Below, piece by piece: positions 22,611 through 35,600 of a stretch of DNA of 64,000 nt (position 1 is the stretch's first letter; every line of letters begins with the position of its first letter). The stretch lies in the NCBI GenBank assembly GCA_050084515.1, contig CM114273.1:23064001-23128000 (forward strand), given 5' to 3'. Origin of the DNA: Blasia pusilla (Eukaryota; Marchantiophyta; Marchantiopsida; Blasiales). Under the pieces are notes generated by a model. That model searched no databases and had not been told where the DNA came from. It saw only the letters and a list, made by a program, of their open reading frames with translations. Position numbers and translations under genes: made by a program.

Positions 22611-25217
22611 ATTTGAGAGCCTAGCTGTAGTGGATTCATTCACAAGTCACATTCTATCTTCGAGCCCACACCCTAATGGGCTCTCTTATAACACTTAAGC
22701 AATACCGTGTAGTGGCACACCACTTGATGTAAAACATTAAAACTCCAAAAATCTATGTCTACCTTGGATCATCCACACATCCTTGTACGCCCATACCAAT
22801 GGATGTGTCTCTCCATTGCTCCTTGACTATGTGACATGGCCAATAGATAAGGATTACTTAATTCAATTACTCTAAAAAAAAGACCAAAGAAGGGATGGAT
22901 GAGATCATATGAGCTTCTAGATAATTAAGAAGTATATATTTCACTACAAACTCCTAATCATAGAGTGGGAACGAACTTATTTGGCATGAGCCATAAGAAA
23001 ACTATCAAGACATTGTGGGGATGTTTAGGGAAATTCCATATTTATAAGCATATACATAAATACATAAGTTTAGCACCTTGATTAGACATCACTTCCTATT
23101 CATAAGGATTCATCCCCTTCTTGAACTAAAGGTATCCATTCTCCTTTCATCGTTGAGTAGAATACTTGATTACTGGTCAACAAGGGGTTGTATTATAATG
23201 CTTGCTACAAGACAATTTCTAGGGATATTGCAAGTACCTCTCAAGTATGGATCCCACCACAAGTATAGAGTCCATAATACCATATTAGCTCCTTAGATAT
23301 CTTATTATCCTCTCTTGTTGGAGATTTCAACCCCTCTATGAGATTGCATGATCGCATCAGATGTACCCATAGTGGACGAGTATGAGCTAGATCCTTTTAT
23401 CACGCTCTACTCATGGAAGTCCATGCCTACATCTCAACCCACATAGAGAGAATGGGAAGATGAGAGAAAAAGAAATGACAAAAGTAGAAAATGACCCAAT
23501 TTCCCCAACTTGGTTTTTAATAGGTGTATACACTCCCTTATTAGATCTATATTTCTTTTGTGAGTGTTTTATATTCTCTTGAAAACTACAAATAGAAAAG
23601 ATCCCTTATATTATGAAGTTGTCACAAGTTATCATACATGTCTTCAAAAGAGTAGGGTGTCTTTTTTCCACTTAAAAAATGGCTATTCTTTTCCTTTACC
23701 TTTTTTGCATATCTTAGGCGGATATCTTCCATCAACAATTGCATGAAATAATTCTTCCATTATCTCCAAATCTACCTCAATTTTTTTTCATTTCAAGGAT
23801 ATTTTTCCCCTACAAGTAGGACCTATGCAATATTGTGCCATATTGAATTCCAAGGGATAAGGAACATAGTAACTCCTTTATTACATGAGTCTTATGTATA
23901 CATATATTATGCATGAGAACATTCTATCTCTTACATGGAGATGCATAAAATTTCAAGATTAGATATAAGATAATTGCTCATGATTTTCCATAGCTTATGT
24001 GCGTACCATGCTAGCAAGAAAGACCCATTACTCATATGTAGGTAGGTATATCAAGTCACTATTCTTGGAGGTGACCTCCATGAATATCCTCTGCATATCC
24101 CTATGTTGATATAGGATCTTTGTTCAAGAGATCGCGACTTTTCATTCATTTCAAACGTGTTGGAGATTTTTGTGTATCCTTGTATATATAGAGACAATAT
24201 CACAATGAGCTAGCTCATGTGCTATTTGATGATAAAATAATAATAACCGAAATGTTACACTTGGACATCAATGTGTGCCATAACTTTTTCCATACATAGA
24301 TGGAAGGTGAAATACTGATATTCAAGGTGTGAATAAGCATGTGTGGAAGGATTTTTATTGGTGTATTGAAATTCACCAATAAAAAAAATCCTTATTATAT
24401 AAATGAATGTGACATTCCACTACATTATGGCATCCCTGTAGTCAAAGTCATCTCAATGGATGGCTTTTATATCTTGCAATTCTCATCTACCCCTCGAAAT
24501 GTATGATACTACATATCTCCATCTATCAATGTTTGGAAAGTCCACATGAAAGCATTGTAATGATTCCACTTCCACAATGAGCCGTTTGCAATCCCATCTC
24601 CATTGCAATTTTCTGTAAAAACATTTAAGTTGCCACTTGTAAAATTTTGTACTCCTCATGGTCACTGATAATTGAGGGTAATGGGTCCCATTTTAGATTG
24701 CGATGCCACTTGCATTGCAAAACAATGTAGCAAGAAAAAGGAACCGAGGTCGAATTTGAAAATATCCTACATGATCACAAAATACTCATGGCATAAAAAT
24801 AGATACACACAAGACTCTTGCTCAAATAAACAACACACCCCAGAGTCCAATATCTGGGTTCTACTTTCATCCAATCATAGTTGGCGATTACAACCCCATT
24901 ATAAAGATGGATGCAAGAGGTAGCAAGTAGTAGATGTTGATATATGCCCATACTTAAGATCACTTTTATAGTTTAGTATAGTGATACTTGGAGTGATCGG
25001 TCAAAAAGCAACGTGTGTAAGTTAAGATGATATGTGTGCATGCACAATTGACCATCAAGGATGAGGTAATAAGTTTTTTCTATGGATTTTAAGGAAAGCA
25101 TTTATTGCCCCAGCCTTTATCTATATATTCAGTATTATTCACTCATTCTCGTTGTGCACATTCTCACTCCTCTTATTTATGCAAGCTAGCTCCTTAGTGT
25201 GAGTATTGGCCTGGTAG
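22611..25217. other. AT-rich intergenic DNA, nothing coding seen
   Basis: About 2.6 kb of AT-rich sequence with only short open frames. One imperfect hairpin is visible at 24347-24393 (AAGGATTTTTATTGGTG against CACCAATAAAAAAAATCCTT). No transposase or host-gene motif was recognised. Confidence 0.4.
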
Positions 25218-26752
25218 ACAAGGTTGCACGGAAACAGACAAGTCCGTCCCAAGTCGGGACATATCCTCAGACATGCCCAACCCGCATCCGAGCCCGCCTC
25301 TGAGCCCGCCACCTAGACCCGAGCTTACGAAGCCCGCACCTATTGCGTGGCCCAACTAGGGGCGGGCTCGGGGCGGGAAGGCGCCCTATAGCTAGTATTG
25401 AAATATTTGACAGATTTTATCATGTATGAAATTTTTGTGAGTTCTACAAATATTCTCGAGGACCATTATAGAAAATATCAAGAATTTATTTGATAAATTT
25501 CTTCATAGATAGAGTTGGATTTCATTGAAATCAAATAAAATGTAAAATTTCCATCAAAGAAGAAAAACTAAAATTTCTACGAGATTTTATATTATTTCTA
25601 TTCATGTGATCTAGTGAGTTTGCTATTAAGTCTTTTTCCCCATTTTTCACTCTTGGGGCATCACCATTTATAACCAAGACATTTGACTCCTTCTGTCCCC
25701 TTTTATTTTTCTTTTATAAATTATCATTTAACGAATATGTAATCTTATTTATCTATTTCAAGGAGGAAGTCTCCAACACTATTCTAATGCATTCAAGTTC
25801 CAACCATTAATTCATATCTTTTGGCCAAAGTTATAAATTAGAACATAGAGGCAAGGCGGGGGGATGAGAAAGAAGGGGAAGGTGGGTCCCATATGGAAAA
25901 TTCTTTCCATTGGACATATGTAAATCCATGAACGCTGATTTTGTCCACATGCACTCTTGATTATCTTATGGAAGACTCTATTAGGTCTTCCAAGTGTCTT
26001 TTAGAGATAATCATGAACCTAAATATCTTCCTCTTATAGCCAATCCTTTGTGCATATATTGAAACACATCTAATACTTCAGTTTATAAATATTTTTGTTC
26101 CTTTCACATACAATCTCATAACCTCCTTACATACTCTCAAGAATAGAAAAGGAGTTGTTCATGTAGCCCTTTACAACATACCAATGATTTAGACTTGATG
26201 TTAGACATGACAAGATACCAAGTTATGGCTCTATATCCAAAACATAAGGATGGTGATTCTTATGAGAGTTACAAGACTCTATCTTAAGATTTGGGGAAGC
26301 CTTTTCTTTTTTGGAAAAGAATCATGAATATCCGATATGATAGTTTCAAGGTTCATAATTAACTATTTTTCAATTGCAAATTCACCTCCATGCATTGTAT
26401 CATTTTGTAGTATGACTTATGCCTTTTCATATGTTAACTCATAAGTTGCAAGTCATGATTCAATAATTCATGTTTTCTTTTTCTTTTTCTTCCTTTTGCA
26501 TTATGAATTTGAATTCATATAATCTAGAAGGATTGCCCTTGGGAGAAATCCTTCAATCCTCGATTGATGATATTTTACATTATAGTCTATGGTGAGTGTA
26601 AGAATGCTTGTGAAAGAAAAATTTCTCCTCTGAAAAGCAAACTTATTTTTAAAAATGAGATGTGATTTGCAATTTAGTTTTTAAATTTAATATGTTTGTC
26701 CTAAGACGGAAATAAGTCCAAGAACACGAACTTTTTCTATGTGCAACCTTGT
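25218..26752. mobile_element. Non-autonomous hAT-like element, about 1.5 kb
   Basis: A 12-bp terminal inverted repeat is perfect: ACAAGGTTGCAC at 25218-25229 and GTGCAACCTTGT at 26741-26752. The left subterminal region has ACAGACAAGTCCGTCC and a GC-rich stretch (25240-25385) like the other hAT ends in this window; the interior is AT-rich and non-coding. A clear 8-bp target duplication is not visible (CCTGGTAG versus TTATACCC), which weakens the boundary call. Confidence 0.5.
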
Positions 26753-29355
26753 TTATACCCTGACTTAGTATTTATGAGATAATTATAAAAATTATATATT
26801 AAAAATATTATTTGAAATCTTTTATATAATCCATACGTACTTTCACATACATTGTGTTTCTGAAAATATTTTACATAATAAAATTCATTTTATATTAAAA
26901 TTTCCTACAAATCTACTTCATTTTTTCATCTCTATCAAGGGGGAATCTAATGTAAAGGAATATATCCAAATGTGTGAATATCACAAAAAAATCTTAGTTG
27001 AATTAGTTTTAAATTAGATATCTCTTAACTTTCATATGAAACCCATGTTTAGAATCATAACTATGTGATACATGTTTCTTTAATTCATGAATCATGAGAA
27101 ACATGATATTAAAAACCGGCACAAAATGATTACTATAGATTAAAGTTGTCTTTTATTCTTAGCTTTGAGCTAGGAATGATTACCATATTATTTAAGAAAT
27201 AAACCCTTATAAGAAGATAGGTAAGGAAAAACATAATTCATAAGGGGAAGGAGACAAGACAAGAAAAGAAAAGAGAGGCTAGAAGACAATTGAAAATATG
27301 AAAGAACCAAAAGCAACTTAACATGGTATGTAATACATGGTCGTTAAAATAAGATATAAGTCACACAAATGATCATCAAGATAAGATATGACAAACATTA
27401 TCATATCTTATTCATGTGATCACAAATGGTTGTCAAGATAAGAAAGAAGTGGTTACTAACCATTTTGTCTCCATGCTAATTCTTGTGCAATTTTGACATC
27501 ATCAAGATGCATTGTAAGTACGGACTACTGAAAGAGAAGATCAACGAGAAGGGGCAAGTTAGTGATTCATGAGGAAATGATGAGCATACTATTTAGAGGA
27601 AAGGATCAAAAGACCTATGTAAATGGCCAATTTTTTTTCACTTCAAAATAGATATAACGATCCATCATGTGTCCCAACATTGTAACAAAGTGGAGATTTT
27701 GGCATAACCTAGAGATCCATATAGGTGAGATAGTTGCCTATCCAACTTGGACATATAGTTTTTAAACATATGTAAAATCATTTTTTAAAAGGGGCATGGC
27801 ATAGTCGAGGCCAGAAATATAACACATTTGGGGATTTGACATAATCCCCCAAATATTCATTAGGATGGGCATAAATCTAACTTGGCATATATTTACACTA
27901 ATATGTAAAAGTTTTTCTAGATTCATCTCGGAGTGCCTCATAATAGATGCGAGAGTCATGCACGTGGGTTCGACAAATTGAGTATGTGATCTGCATTATT
28001 CTTACAATATATTTCTTAAGGGAATATGTAAGGCCCCTACAGGTACTCGCAATCTTTTTTGTCATCTAGGTTAATGCACATGTATATTAATTACTTTCCT
28101 TGCTTACTACCACCCCTCTCAAACAAACCCTTCCATATTATATATGAAAGTTGGATTAATAAAATAAATAAATAAATAATGTTTTTCACAAAACTCTATA
28201 AAAAATATCAACTCCCAATTTTACGTATTTTCTCACGTATTGGATTTATCGTCGGAATCAAAATAGGCACGTGTCCGCTAGTACGAAACTTACCCCTAGT
28301 AGCCGGAACTAGCCCTACAGGTCGGTCCAGATTAGCGTGCGCTCCCATCAAGTTTACAACCATTTTAATTAAGGCGATCATGGGAGGAGTGGGATGACCC
28401 AAGAGCCGTTGACAGCAGTAGTTACCAACCCATTTTGTAAACAGAAAGGCAAAGCACTCATATAAAAAGTGCAAAAGAAAAGCGAAAAAGAGGTTGGGAA
28501 AAGGATCGGATACTATAAAGAGAAAAGATTTTTCAGCGTGTCATTAGTAGTATAACCGTACTACATCGGAATAATAGTTTGATCTTACTTACGTTTGTAC
28601 TTTGATGTGAAGTTGAACATCTACCTCCGTTTTTCAGTAGAGATGTTTCAGATTCTTTTCACAAAATTACCCCCCTTTGAGTATTTAATTATTAGATATA
28701 TATATTTATTCATTTATACGCACAAGTAGCCCGTCCAGACTGTACCATCATACCGTCTCCCCATGTACGAAAAATCGATCACAAGATTTCACGTCGTGAG
28801 CGAGACAGCCGCCGACTTCATCCGGAAAATACCAACCACGTCCATGATCCCGCCGTGCTCGCATCGCCGGAGTTCCGCCGGCGCACGTCCGCGGCAAGGG
28901 AGAACTCGGAAGAACAAGAAGAGCCACATCTAAACTGGTACACGGGTCCGCCGTGCCGGTGACTAGGCGCCTTCAAACCATCCAACATTCAGTCACCGCC
29001 GTCTTGCCCCACCCGCGTGTCACCGCGTCGATACTCCACGTATGCCTTTCATCGTGACTAAATTTTCGACACTGCCCTTCGGAAGGGTTTTTACCGGAGA
29101 ATTTTAGGAGAAATGATCATCTTAGCCTTTTCCGCTCCTATCTAAGCCAATCAAATAAAGATATTAAAGAAACTAATTTGGTTAGACTCTTCGTTATTAG
29201 ACTTGGACTAAAAGTATAAAAATGACTAGCGAATGTGGAGAGGGCCGGGCTACCATAAACATGAAAGATTTAATTTGAAAAGTTTAGCAAAGGAAACATG
29301 ATATGATTTTATGTGGTATCTATGTTATAATTTGAAAGGGAGGGGGGGATTAGAT
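26753..29355. other. Intergenic DNA, nothing coding supported
   Basis: AT-rich to about 28.7 kb, then a short GC-rich patch (28780-29010). Open frames 28179-28397 (plus) and 28208-28474 (minus) overlap on opposite strands and have no recognisable motif. The phrase CCGGAAAATACCAACCACGTC near 28830 loosely resembles CGGGAAAACCTCGGCCACGTC near 13635, perhaps an old shared fragment. Confidence 0.35.
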
Positions 29356-31694
29356 TTTGTGGAAATTCGGCTTCTTCAACAAGTGAAGCCAATTTCCATA
29401 TAGGGAAAGGGCCAACTTTAGCTAAACCTATATTTGATCATGTTATTTGATTACGTTTAGATTTTTTTTATTTGGACAGAAGTTAAATCAATATTGTAGC
29501 ATTTCACTCTTATAGAAAGAACATTAAAATAAGTAGGCTTGTTTCTCCCTATTTTTTAGTGGTTGGTTTTAGTGGGCCCACCATAAAGTGAGGGAAATTG
29601 GTCTTCTAACATGTTTCTCTAACTTCCACCAAATTTCCAACAAAAGTGTCCCTAAAAATAAAATTTGGCTTGGATCCTCATTAGATAAGATAAGATGAGG
29701 TAAGGTGACATTTTGGCTCCCCGAGAAAGGGTGAGTATCCAATTGAAATGGATTATAAGACTCGAGGTCTGGTCATCATCACGATTATACTTTGTGGAAA
29801 AATCGGCTTCTACAATAAGCGAAGCCACTTTCCAAATAGGGATAAGGAAAACTTTAGCTAGCCCTATATTTGCTGATGTTATTTGATTAGGTTTTGAATT
29901 TGGACATAATTTAATCTATATTATAGCATTTCACTCTTATAGAAAGGTCATTAAAATAAGTAGGCGTGTTTTCCCCTATTTTGTGTGTGTCGGTTTTAGT
30001 TGATCAACGATAAAGATAGGGAAATTTGTTCCTCTAATATTAGAGGTTCTCTAACTTCCAATAAATGTATGCTAAAAATGATGGCTTGGATCCACATGAG
30101 ATCAGATGACATAAGATAAGGTAAGGTAACATTTTGGCTACTTTGAAAAGGGTGAGGATCCAATTGAATTGGAGGAATTGGATCATATCCATCATGTAGA
30201 AGAATTGGAGGTCAATTGAAGGAATAAGAGGTCATGAAGCTCTGAAGCTACTCTAACTGCATTAGGTGAACTTGTAGATGCTATGAAGCTATGAATGTTA
30301 AGGATGAACATGTTGGGGAAGGTGAGTTTTTTTTCATCTTCAATTAGCTTCATCTGCTTCAATCTTGATTTTGTACCAGAACTATTTGAAACTAGAAAAA
30401 TAATGCAACATCCAAGCCTTGTATCTTCAAAGGTATCGCTAGTCAATGTGTAACTTGTGTTTCAAACCTTCACACTTATGCATTCTCCTCCATTATCCCT
30501 TGTTTTTTTTTGTGGAAAGTGGGCTTCTACACGAAGAGAAGCCACTTTCCAAATAGGGATAAGCCACGTTAGGCCATCCTATATTTGGTGATGTTATTTG
30601 ATTAGGTTTTGAACTTGTTTGATTTGGACATAACTTAAAAAGAAATATTGAAGTATTTCACTCTTATAGGTAAGAGTGAAATTTGTGGATCCACCATGAA
30701 GTGATGCACATTTGATCCACCATGAGTTTGTTAAAATTATCACGACTATTTTGGCCTATTTTTAGTGTGTTGGTTTTAGTGGATCCACCATGAAGTGATG
30801 GAAATTTGTTCCACTAACATTAGAAGCTCTCTAACTTCCACAAAACTTCCAATCAAAGTATACCTAAAAATGAAATTTGGCTTAGCTTCACATGAAATGA
30901 GATGACAATCAAATCACATTAGATAAGGTAATGTGACACTTTGGCTACTCTGAAAAAGGTCAGGATCCAATTGAATTGGAGGAATTAGATCATATTGATT
31001 ATATGTAAGAATTGGTGGTCAATTCGAGAAATATGAGGTTGAGAAGTTCTTAAGCTACTCTAAACATGTTGGTGAACTTGTGGATGCTATGAACATTAAG
31101 GGTGAATATATTGGGGAAGGTGAGTTTTTCTTCATCTTCAGTCAACTTTGTTTGCTTCAATCTTGACGTCAAATTTCTTGTAAAAGCTATTTGAAATTCT
31201 AGCTTTGGAAAAATAATGACACTTCCAAGGCCCCTATCTTTAGAAGAACCCCTAATCAACATATAACTTGTATTTCAGATCTACTCAAACTCTTAAGTCA
31301 TCCACTCTCCATCATTATTTTTTGTGGAAAGTGGGCTTCTACACCAAGTGAAGTTAGTTCCCAACTATGGATAAGGCCAACTATAGGTAGTCTTATATTT
31401 GGTGATTTTAGTTGATTAGGATTTGAACTTGTCTTATTTGGACATAATGTAAATAAATATTGAAGTATTTCACTCTTCTGGAAAGTTTGTTAATCTTTCC
31501 AGGTGTGTTTTTTCCTATTTTTAGTTCGTTAGTTTTAATGGACCCACCATAAAGTCAGAGACATTTGTTCCTCTAACATTAGAGATTCTCTAACTTCCGC
31601 AAAAATTACATTAGAATGTAACTAAAAATAAAATTTGTCTTGGATCCACATGAGATTAGATAAGAGTTAGGTAAGATGAGATGAGATAAGGTTT
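29356..31694 (+). repeat. Four tandem long-repeat units, each opening with a hairpin
   Basis: Units start at about 29356, 29791, 30508 and 31319, giving lengths of roughly 435, 717, 811 and 375 bp (the last is cut by the retroelement relic). Shared blocks in order are TTTGTGGAAA...GGCTTCT, CCAAATAGGGATAAG, TTATTTGATTAGG, ATTTCACTCTTATAG, TTTTAGTGG(A/G)(T/C)CCACCAT, CTAACTTCC and GAT(A)AGATAAGGTAAGGT. Units 2 and 3 contain an extra segment of about 300 bp (TTGGGGAAGGTGAG). Each unit begins with an inverted repeat (GGAAAGTgGGCTTCT / AGAAGCCACTTTCC in unit 3). No coding content is convincing. The family is unidentified. Confidence 0.65.
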
Positions 31695-32480
31695 TGATAA
31701 GCCTTATTTACCCATGTCAATAGGGCTCAGTCATCTTGTCGCATTAGCTTGGGCAGATACTTTGGATCTAAAACCAAATTCATTAGCAACTTAGGAGGTG
31801 CTCTACTCTAGCATATGTTTTTGTCAAAACCTCATATGGCATCAAGTTTGTCCACCCAAGGCATGGATGATGTACCCGTGAATCCATACTTGTTGCATCT
31901 AATAACATTCCTAGCTTGATCCATGTATAAACCTAATGTACACTTGGTACTGCTTATGCACAAGAGTCATCCAAGAGAGTAATATGATATTTCTTGATAT
32001 CATAGGATGTAAATTATACTAATCTCTCATTAGGAAACCAAAGAAGGAAAGTGCTATTGCTACATTTTTAACCAATCTTTGTAACTCCGTAGATGTCTCA
32101 TAAAGAAACTCTCCTATGCTCTAATGAAAGTTATGGAATTTCGAAAAATTCCTCATCCATATCCCCTAATAGTCCCTCCATAACTCATTTCAAAACTCCA
32201 AAATAGGATTGATTTGATTGAACCCTTGGTGCCTCCATGTGATTGCCAAAATTCCCATTGGATGGACCATGCTTTGATCTATAATATGTTTGCACGATAA
32301 CTTCAAGAAATCATCCACTGGTGGATACTCAAGATGTTAGAACATCCCTCTCTATGCTAGAAAAGGGTTGGATTCACAAGGATTTTGGATTTTCAATGAG
32401 TCATATCAAGTCTCAATGATGAAATCGTGCAACTTGATGATATCCACTACACATAAAAATTGGTAGGGCTATTTTCGCAC
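31695..32480 (-). pseudogene. Second relic of the methyltransferase-bearing Ty3/gypsy family (gag + DNMT3-like segment)
   Basis: On the minus strand, about 32480-32060 translates (with stops) to VVDIIKLHDFI, ESNPFLA and NQINPILEF...ELWRDY...SIGEFLYETSTELQRL. These align with VGIIEVHDFIAEF, REFNPFTAW and FNPVVEFFDELRASYQ... of the plus-strand gag at 34335-35130. After an internal deletion, about 31990-31700 reads ITLLDDSCA, WIKLGMLLDATSM, WTNLMPYEVL, TYARVEH and LLMNLVLDPKYLPKLMRQDD. This aligns position by position with the methyltransferase segment at 37905-38183 (ILGDSRS, WIGPAVFLDTVSV, WTNLVPHEVL, AYARVEH). Protease and motifs I-IV are deleted. It shows that gag and the methyltransferase belong to one repeated family. 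Confidence 0.75.
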
Positions 32481-34334
32481 CTTCATAAGCTCATCCATAT
32501 TCCACAACCATGATATACGAACACAATACACTTAGCATCCTTGGTGATGTGATACGTAACTCACTTCTTAAAGTCTCTCTCCCATTTGAGATTGATATAG
32601 AGATGGGTTAAGGTTGCTCGTCAAGTAGGAAACTCTAGTATCTTGCATAAATCCATGTAAGCCCTTTGCCATTACTCTCATCAACCCTCCTCTTGAAACC
32701 CTTAAAGGAATCCATGATGGCTTTCATTGAGCCAAATCACAAAAAAATTGGCAATTAAATTTACGACATCCTAATTTACACTTTCATATGATTTGCTATT
32801 TGTTTAGCGTGGCAACGAACAACATGGTGCGGTTACACCCTAAGCCAACTTTATCCTAGCATAGACAACTGCCCAATTTTCGATAGGAATTGAATATGGG
32901 GGCAGATTGCTCCATGCCGGTGCTCTCGAGAGCACCATGTAGCTTGCTGATTTGTGTTCTCACAGGTTTTATGTTTTCGTTGGGAGAAATTAGCGCAAAA
33001 GCGCTACCTAATTTTATGTAGGAGAAAGAGACATTGGGCTTTACAACAATCCTCGTCAGGTTTTACTGGAATATCCAATTCAAGATTATTTTTTGACTTT
33101 GTCATAGATCATGAAGCTGTGCACGTTGTGCAATAAACTATGCGCAATTTGGAGTTGCGAGAAAAAAGTTCCGATCAATCTTGCAAAATTGCCATTGCTA
33201 GGAAATTTTTAGGGTTAAATTGTTCAAACCCTAAACTAGCCGCCGCGCCGGCGGCGGCCGTTGCCATGATAGTCACCGTCAATGATCAACCGTCACCATC
33301 GATGGTCAACGGCCAACGGTCAATGGTCACCGTCCATGGTCCGCTGTCACCATCAACGGTCCATCGTCCATCATCCACCTCCGTCCGCTACCGCAGCCTA
33401 GCGTTGGTCAGAGTTGGGTTCGGCCATTGTCCACCCTTTGGTTGCTATTTCCGCCATTACAAAGTGGAGGGTCTTCCACGACCCACGTTGATTCTCTGAC
33501 TTGCGCCGCCACCACGTACTTTGGTTTGGCCGCCAATGTCATTGCAGTTTTGTCATCAACCAATGATGGTAGGTGACCTCGGGTTATGGTGTTTGAGTTT
33601 TCATTTTATGTTGTTATGATGTGATTGGTAGCCGCTCAACGATGATCGAGTACTGTGTCGTGACACCCGTAATCGTAACGCACCGCCGATTGCCACGCCG
33701 TGCCACTTGTGGCCGCACCGCATCATCTTGATCGCGGAGCCGCTCCTTCAAAAAGGTGCAGAGCATGTGAATTTTTGATTGAGGAGGGTATGCCGCCGAG
33801 TACCGTGTCATTTGTAGCCGTTTTGTGTCGCCAATGCCGCACTGAACTGCCAAACTTGCACCGCACATGAAGGAGGTTTGAGCAGTGTCAGTACGAGTAC
33901 GGGGTCGACCCCAACTCCAATCAGCAAGTACTCCTCTCGTACCCAAACTCCAACTCCACGATCGAGTTGGGGTCGAGATTTGCAATTGCCGAGGAGTGAC
34001 ATCGATATTATTGTCAGATTACCCATTCTAGTCTCTTACCATACACGTGTGAGGGATTTCCGGGTATTGGGAAGTTATTTGGGTATTGGGTTTCGTGCTG
34101 ATGCAAGGAGCATCGATGATGTATGGGTTTAGGAGACATAGACCTGTGTGGGATGTCTAGAGTTGAGGATGGTTTGTCGATGAGATGATAGATCAGTTGA
34201 TTTGCCGCACCACACTGCTTGTTGCCGCATAACACACGTCTCAGTGAGAGAGTGTAGATTGAGTGCCGCATGTTTAGTTTGAGTGATTGAGGGATTAATC
34301 ACGAGATTGAGAGTGATCGTGTGAGGGGGGCACG
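32481..34334 (+). other. Region upstream of gag, possible retroelement leader
   Basis: No LTR or primer-binding site could be identified. 33236-33260 is CCG/CGG-rich and 33270-33385 is a low-complexity run of GGTCAACGG / GTCACCGTC motifs. 33905-33917 and 33964-33976 form a 13-bp inverted repeat (TCGACCCCAACTC / GAGTTGGGGTCGA). Open frames here (33140-33499, 33614-33985, 33878-34132) show no domain. Part of this is probably the 5' untranslated leader of the element that follows. Confidence 0.35.
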
Positions 34335-35420
34335 ATGGCCATCACGGCGTCCTTTCAGGATTTTGAGAGGCAAGGTAGTGGACCTGAGAGTAGCTCTGGA
34401 GGGTTTACTTGGAGTGGTGCAAGGTTTAGAGGGTCTCCACGTGAGAGATCACTTCGATCTCCTTCAATGTTGTCTTCAGACGAGGGGGAGCGTGTAGAGG
34501 AGTGTGTTAGTGATCCACCGTACACATTGAGTGGTCCTACCAGTTGGGCGTACGAGATGGACGACCGGGGTAGAGGACCGCATAGGTTTTTAGGTGCTGT
34601 AGGGATTATAGAAGTACACGACTTCATTGCGGAGTTTAGGAGTTGGTGTGACTCACAGCGGGCTCGAAACTCTAGAGAGTTCAATCCATTTACAGCATGG
34701 AACAGTACGTTCCAATATTTAGAGGGGACGCCCATGGACAATGAGTTCTCCCACAGATATGCCCAGGAGATTGAGGCATGGCGACTCTACTATGACCCAC
34801 ACTATATGTCATGGACGGAGCCGTTCCTAGATGAGGAGAAGGAGTCAAGAGAGGCTACTTCCTATTCCACTAGTGATGTTTTAGGAGGGGTCACTCGCAC
34901 TGGAGCTGTTGCACTGTCTAGTTGAGTTCATCCCAGGTTCAACCCCGTGGTTGAGTTCTTTGATGAGTTGAGGGCAAGCTACCAAGGCGTACGAACGGAG
35001 ACATTGCGCAACATCCACGACTTCCAGAGGCGCCCGGGTGAGAGTTTGCATGAGGCTTACACTCGCTTGTGCGAGTTGATCAACGTCACTTAGGGGATGA
35101 CATAGGCTCAGGCTATCTAGTCATGGTACACGATGCTTGACCAGACCCTGTGGACACGGGTGCGAGAGAGGGTGCTTCTTATGAACACCTCCCCTACGTT
35201 GAGAGATGTTTTTAGGACTGCCGAGAACATTGAGCACAATATGGCGGAGGAGAGCGTAGCTACCATGGGTTTTGGGCGAGAGCAGTCACGATTGTTTACA
35301 CCACCTATGCAGCAATGTGGACTCCAAGATAGGTTGACTGCAGTACCACGAGCTCTAGGAGGATATTCAGAGGTTGTGCCACATAGACCTGCGCCTTCAT
35401 ATGCGGCCCAATAGCAGCCA
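34335..35420 (+). pseudogene. gag: gag of the methyltransferase-bearing retrotransposon
   Basis: The open frame 34335-34925 (196 codons, ATG) begins with a Ser/Gly/Arg-rich stretch and includes VGIIEVHDFIAEFRSWCDSQ and FNPFTAWNSTFQYLEGTPMD. After a TGA at 34923-34925 the same frame continues with HPRFNPVVEFFDELRASYQG, RPGESLHEAYTRLCELINVT and DVFRTAENIEHNMAEE. This pattern (FDEL, RxGESLHEAYxRL, SPxLRDVFxxAE) is the retrotransposon gag fold, which forms the capsid-like particle. Further stops occur near 35092, 35103 and 35119. The minus-strand relic at 32060-32480 is a second copy. Confidence 0.75.
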
Positions 35421-35430
35421 CCTACGATTA

Positions 35431-35600
35431 CTTGTTGGTCATGTGGTGGAGCTCATCATTAGCGTGATTGCACTCGTCAAGGTCATGGACGTGTGCCTCA
35501 GCATAGAGGAGGAGATGGTGCTACACCAAGAGGTTATCAATATGACTATTGTCAGAGGTATGGTCATACACGCGCCACATGTTTCAGTTTACGCCCTGAG
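35431..35600 (+). pseudogene. Two degenerate CCHC zinc knuckles at the gag C-terminus
   Basis: The first reads CWSCGGAHH then a stop codon and RDC, a CX2CX4HX4C knuckle with an in-frame TAG. The second reads YDYCQRYGHTRATC, where the first zinc-binding Cys has become Tyr. Between them is a Gly/Arg/Gln-rich linker. Zinc knuckles bind the element's RNA for packaging. Frame is shared with the preceding gag apart from indels. Confidence 0.65.

Noticed and set aside
32215-32290. A degenerate methyltransferase motif IV (WRHQGFNQ) in the second relic
   Set aside because: The segment aligns better with gag (FNPVVEFFDELRASYQ...), as its neighbours do, so it is gag and not the catalytic loop.
33140-33499. 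Plus-strand 119-codon frame as a host gene
   Set aside because: Mostly low-complexity GTCACCGTC/GGTCAACGG repeats; no domain and located in the probable leader of the retroelement.
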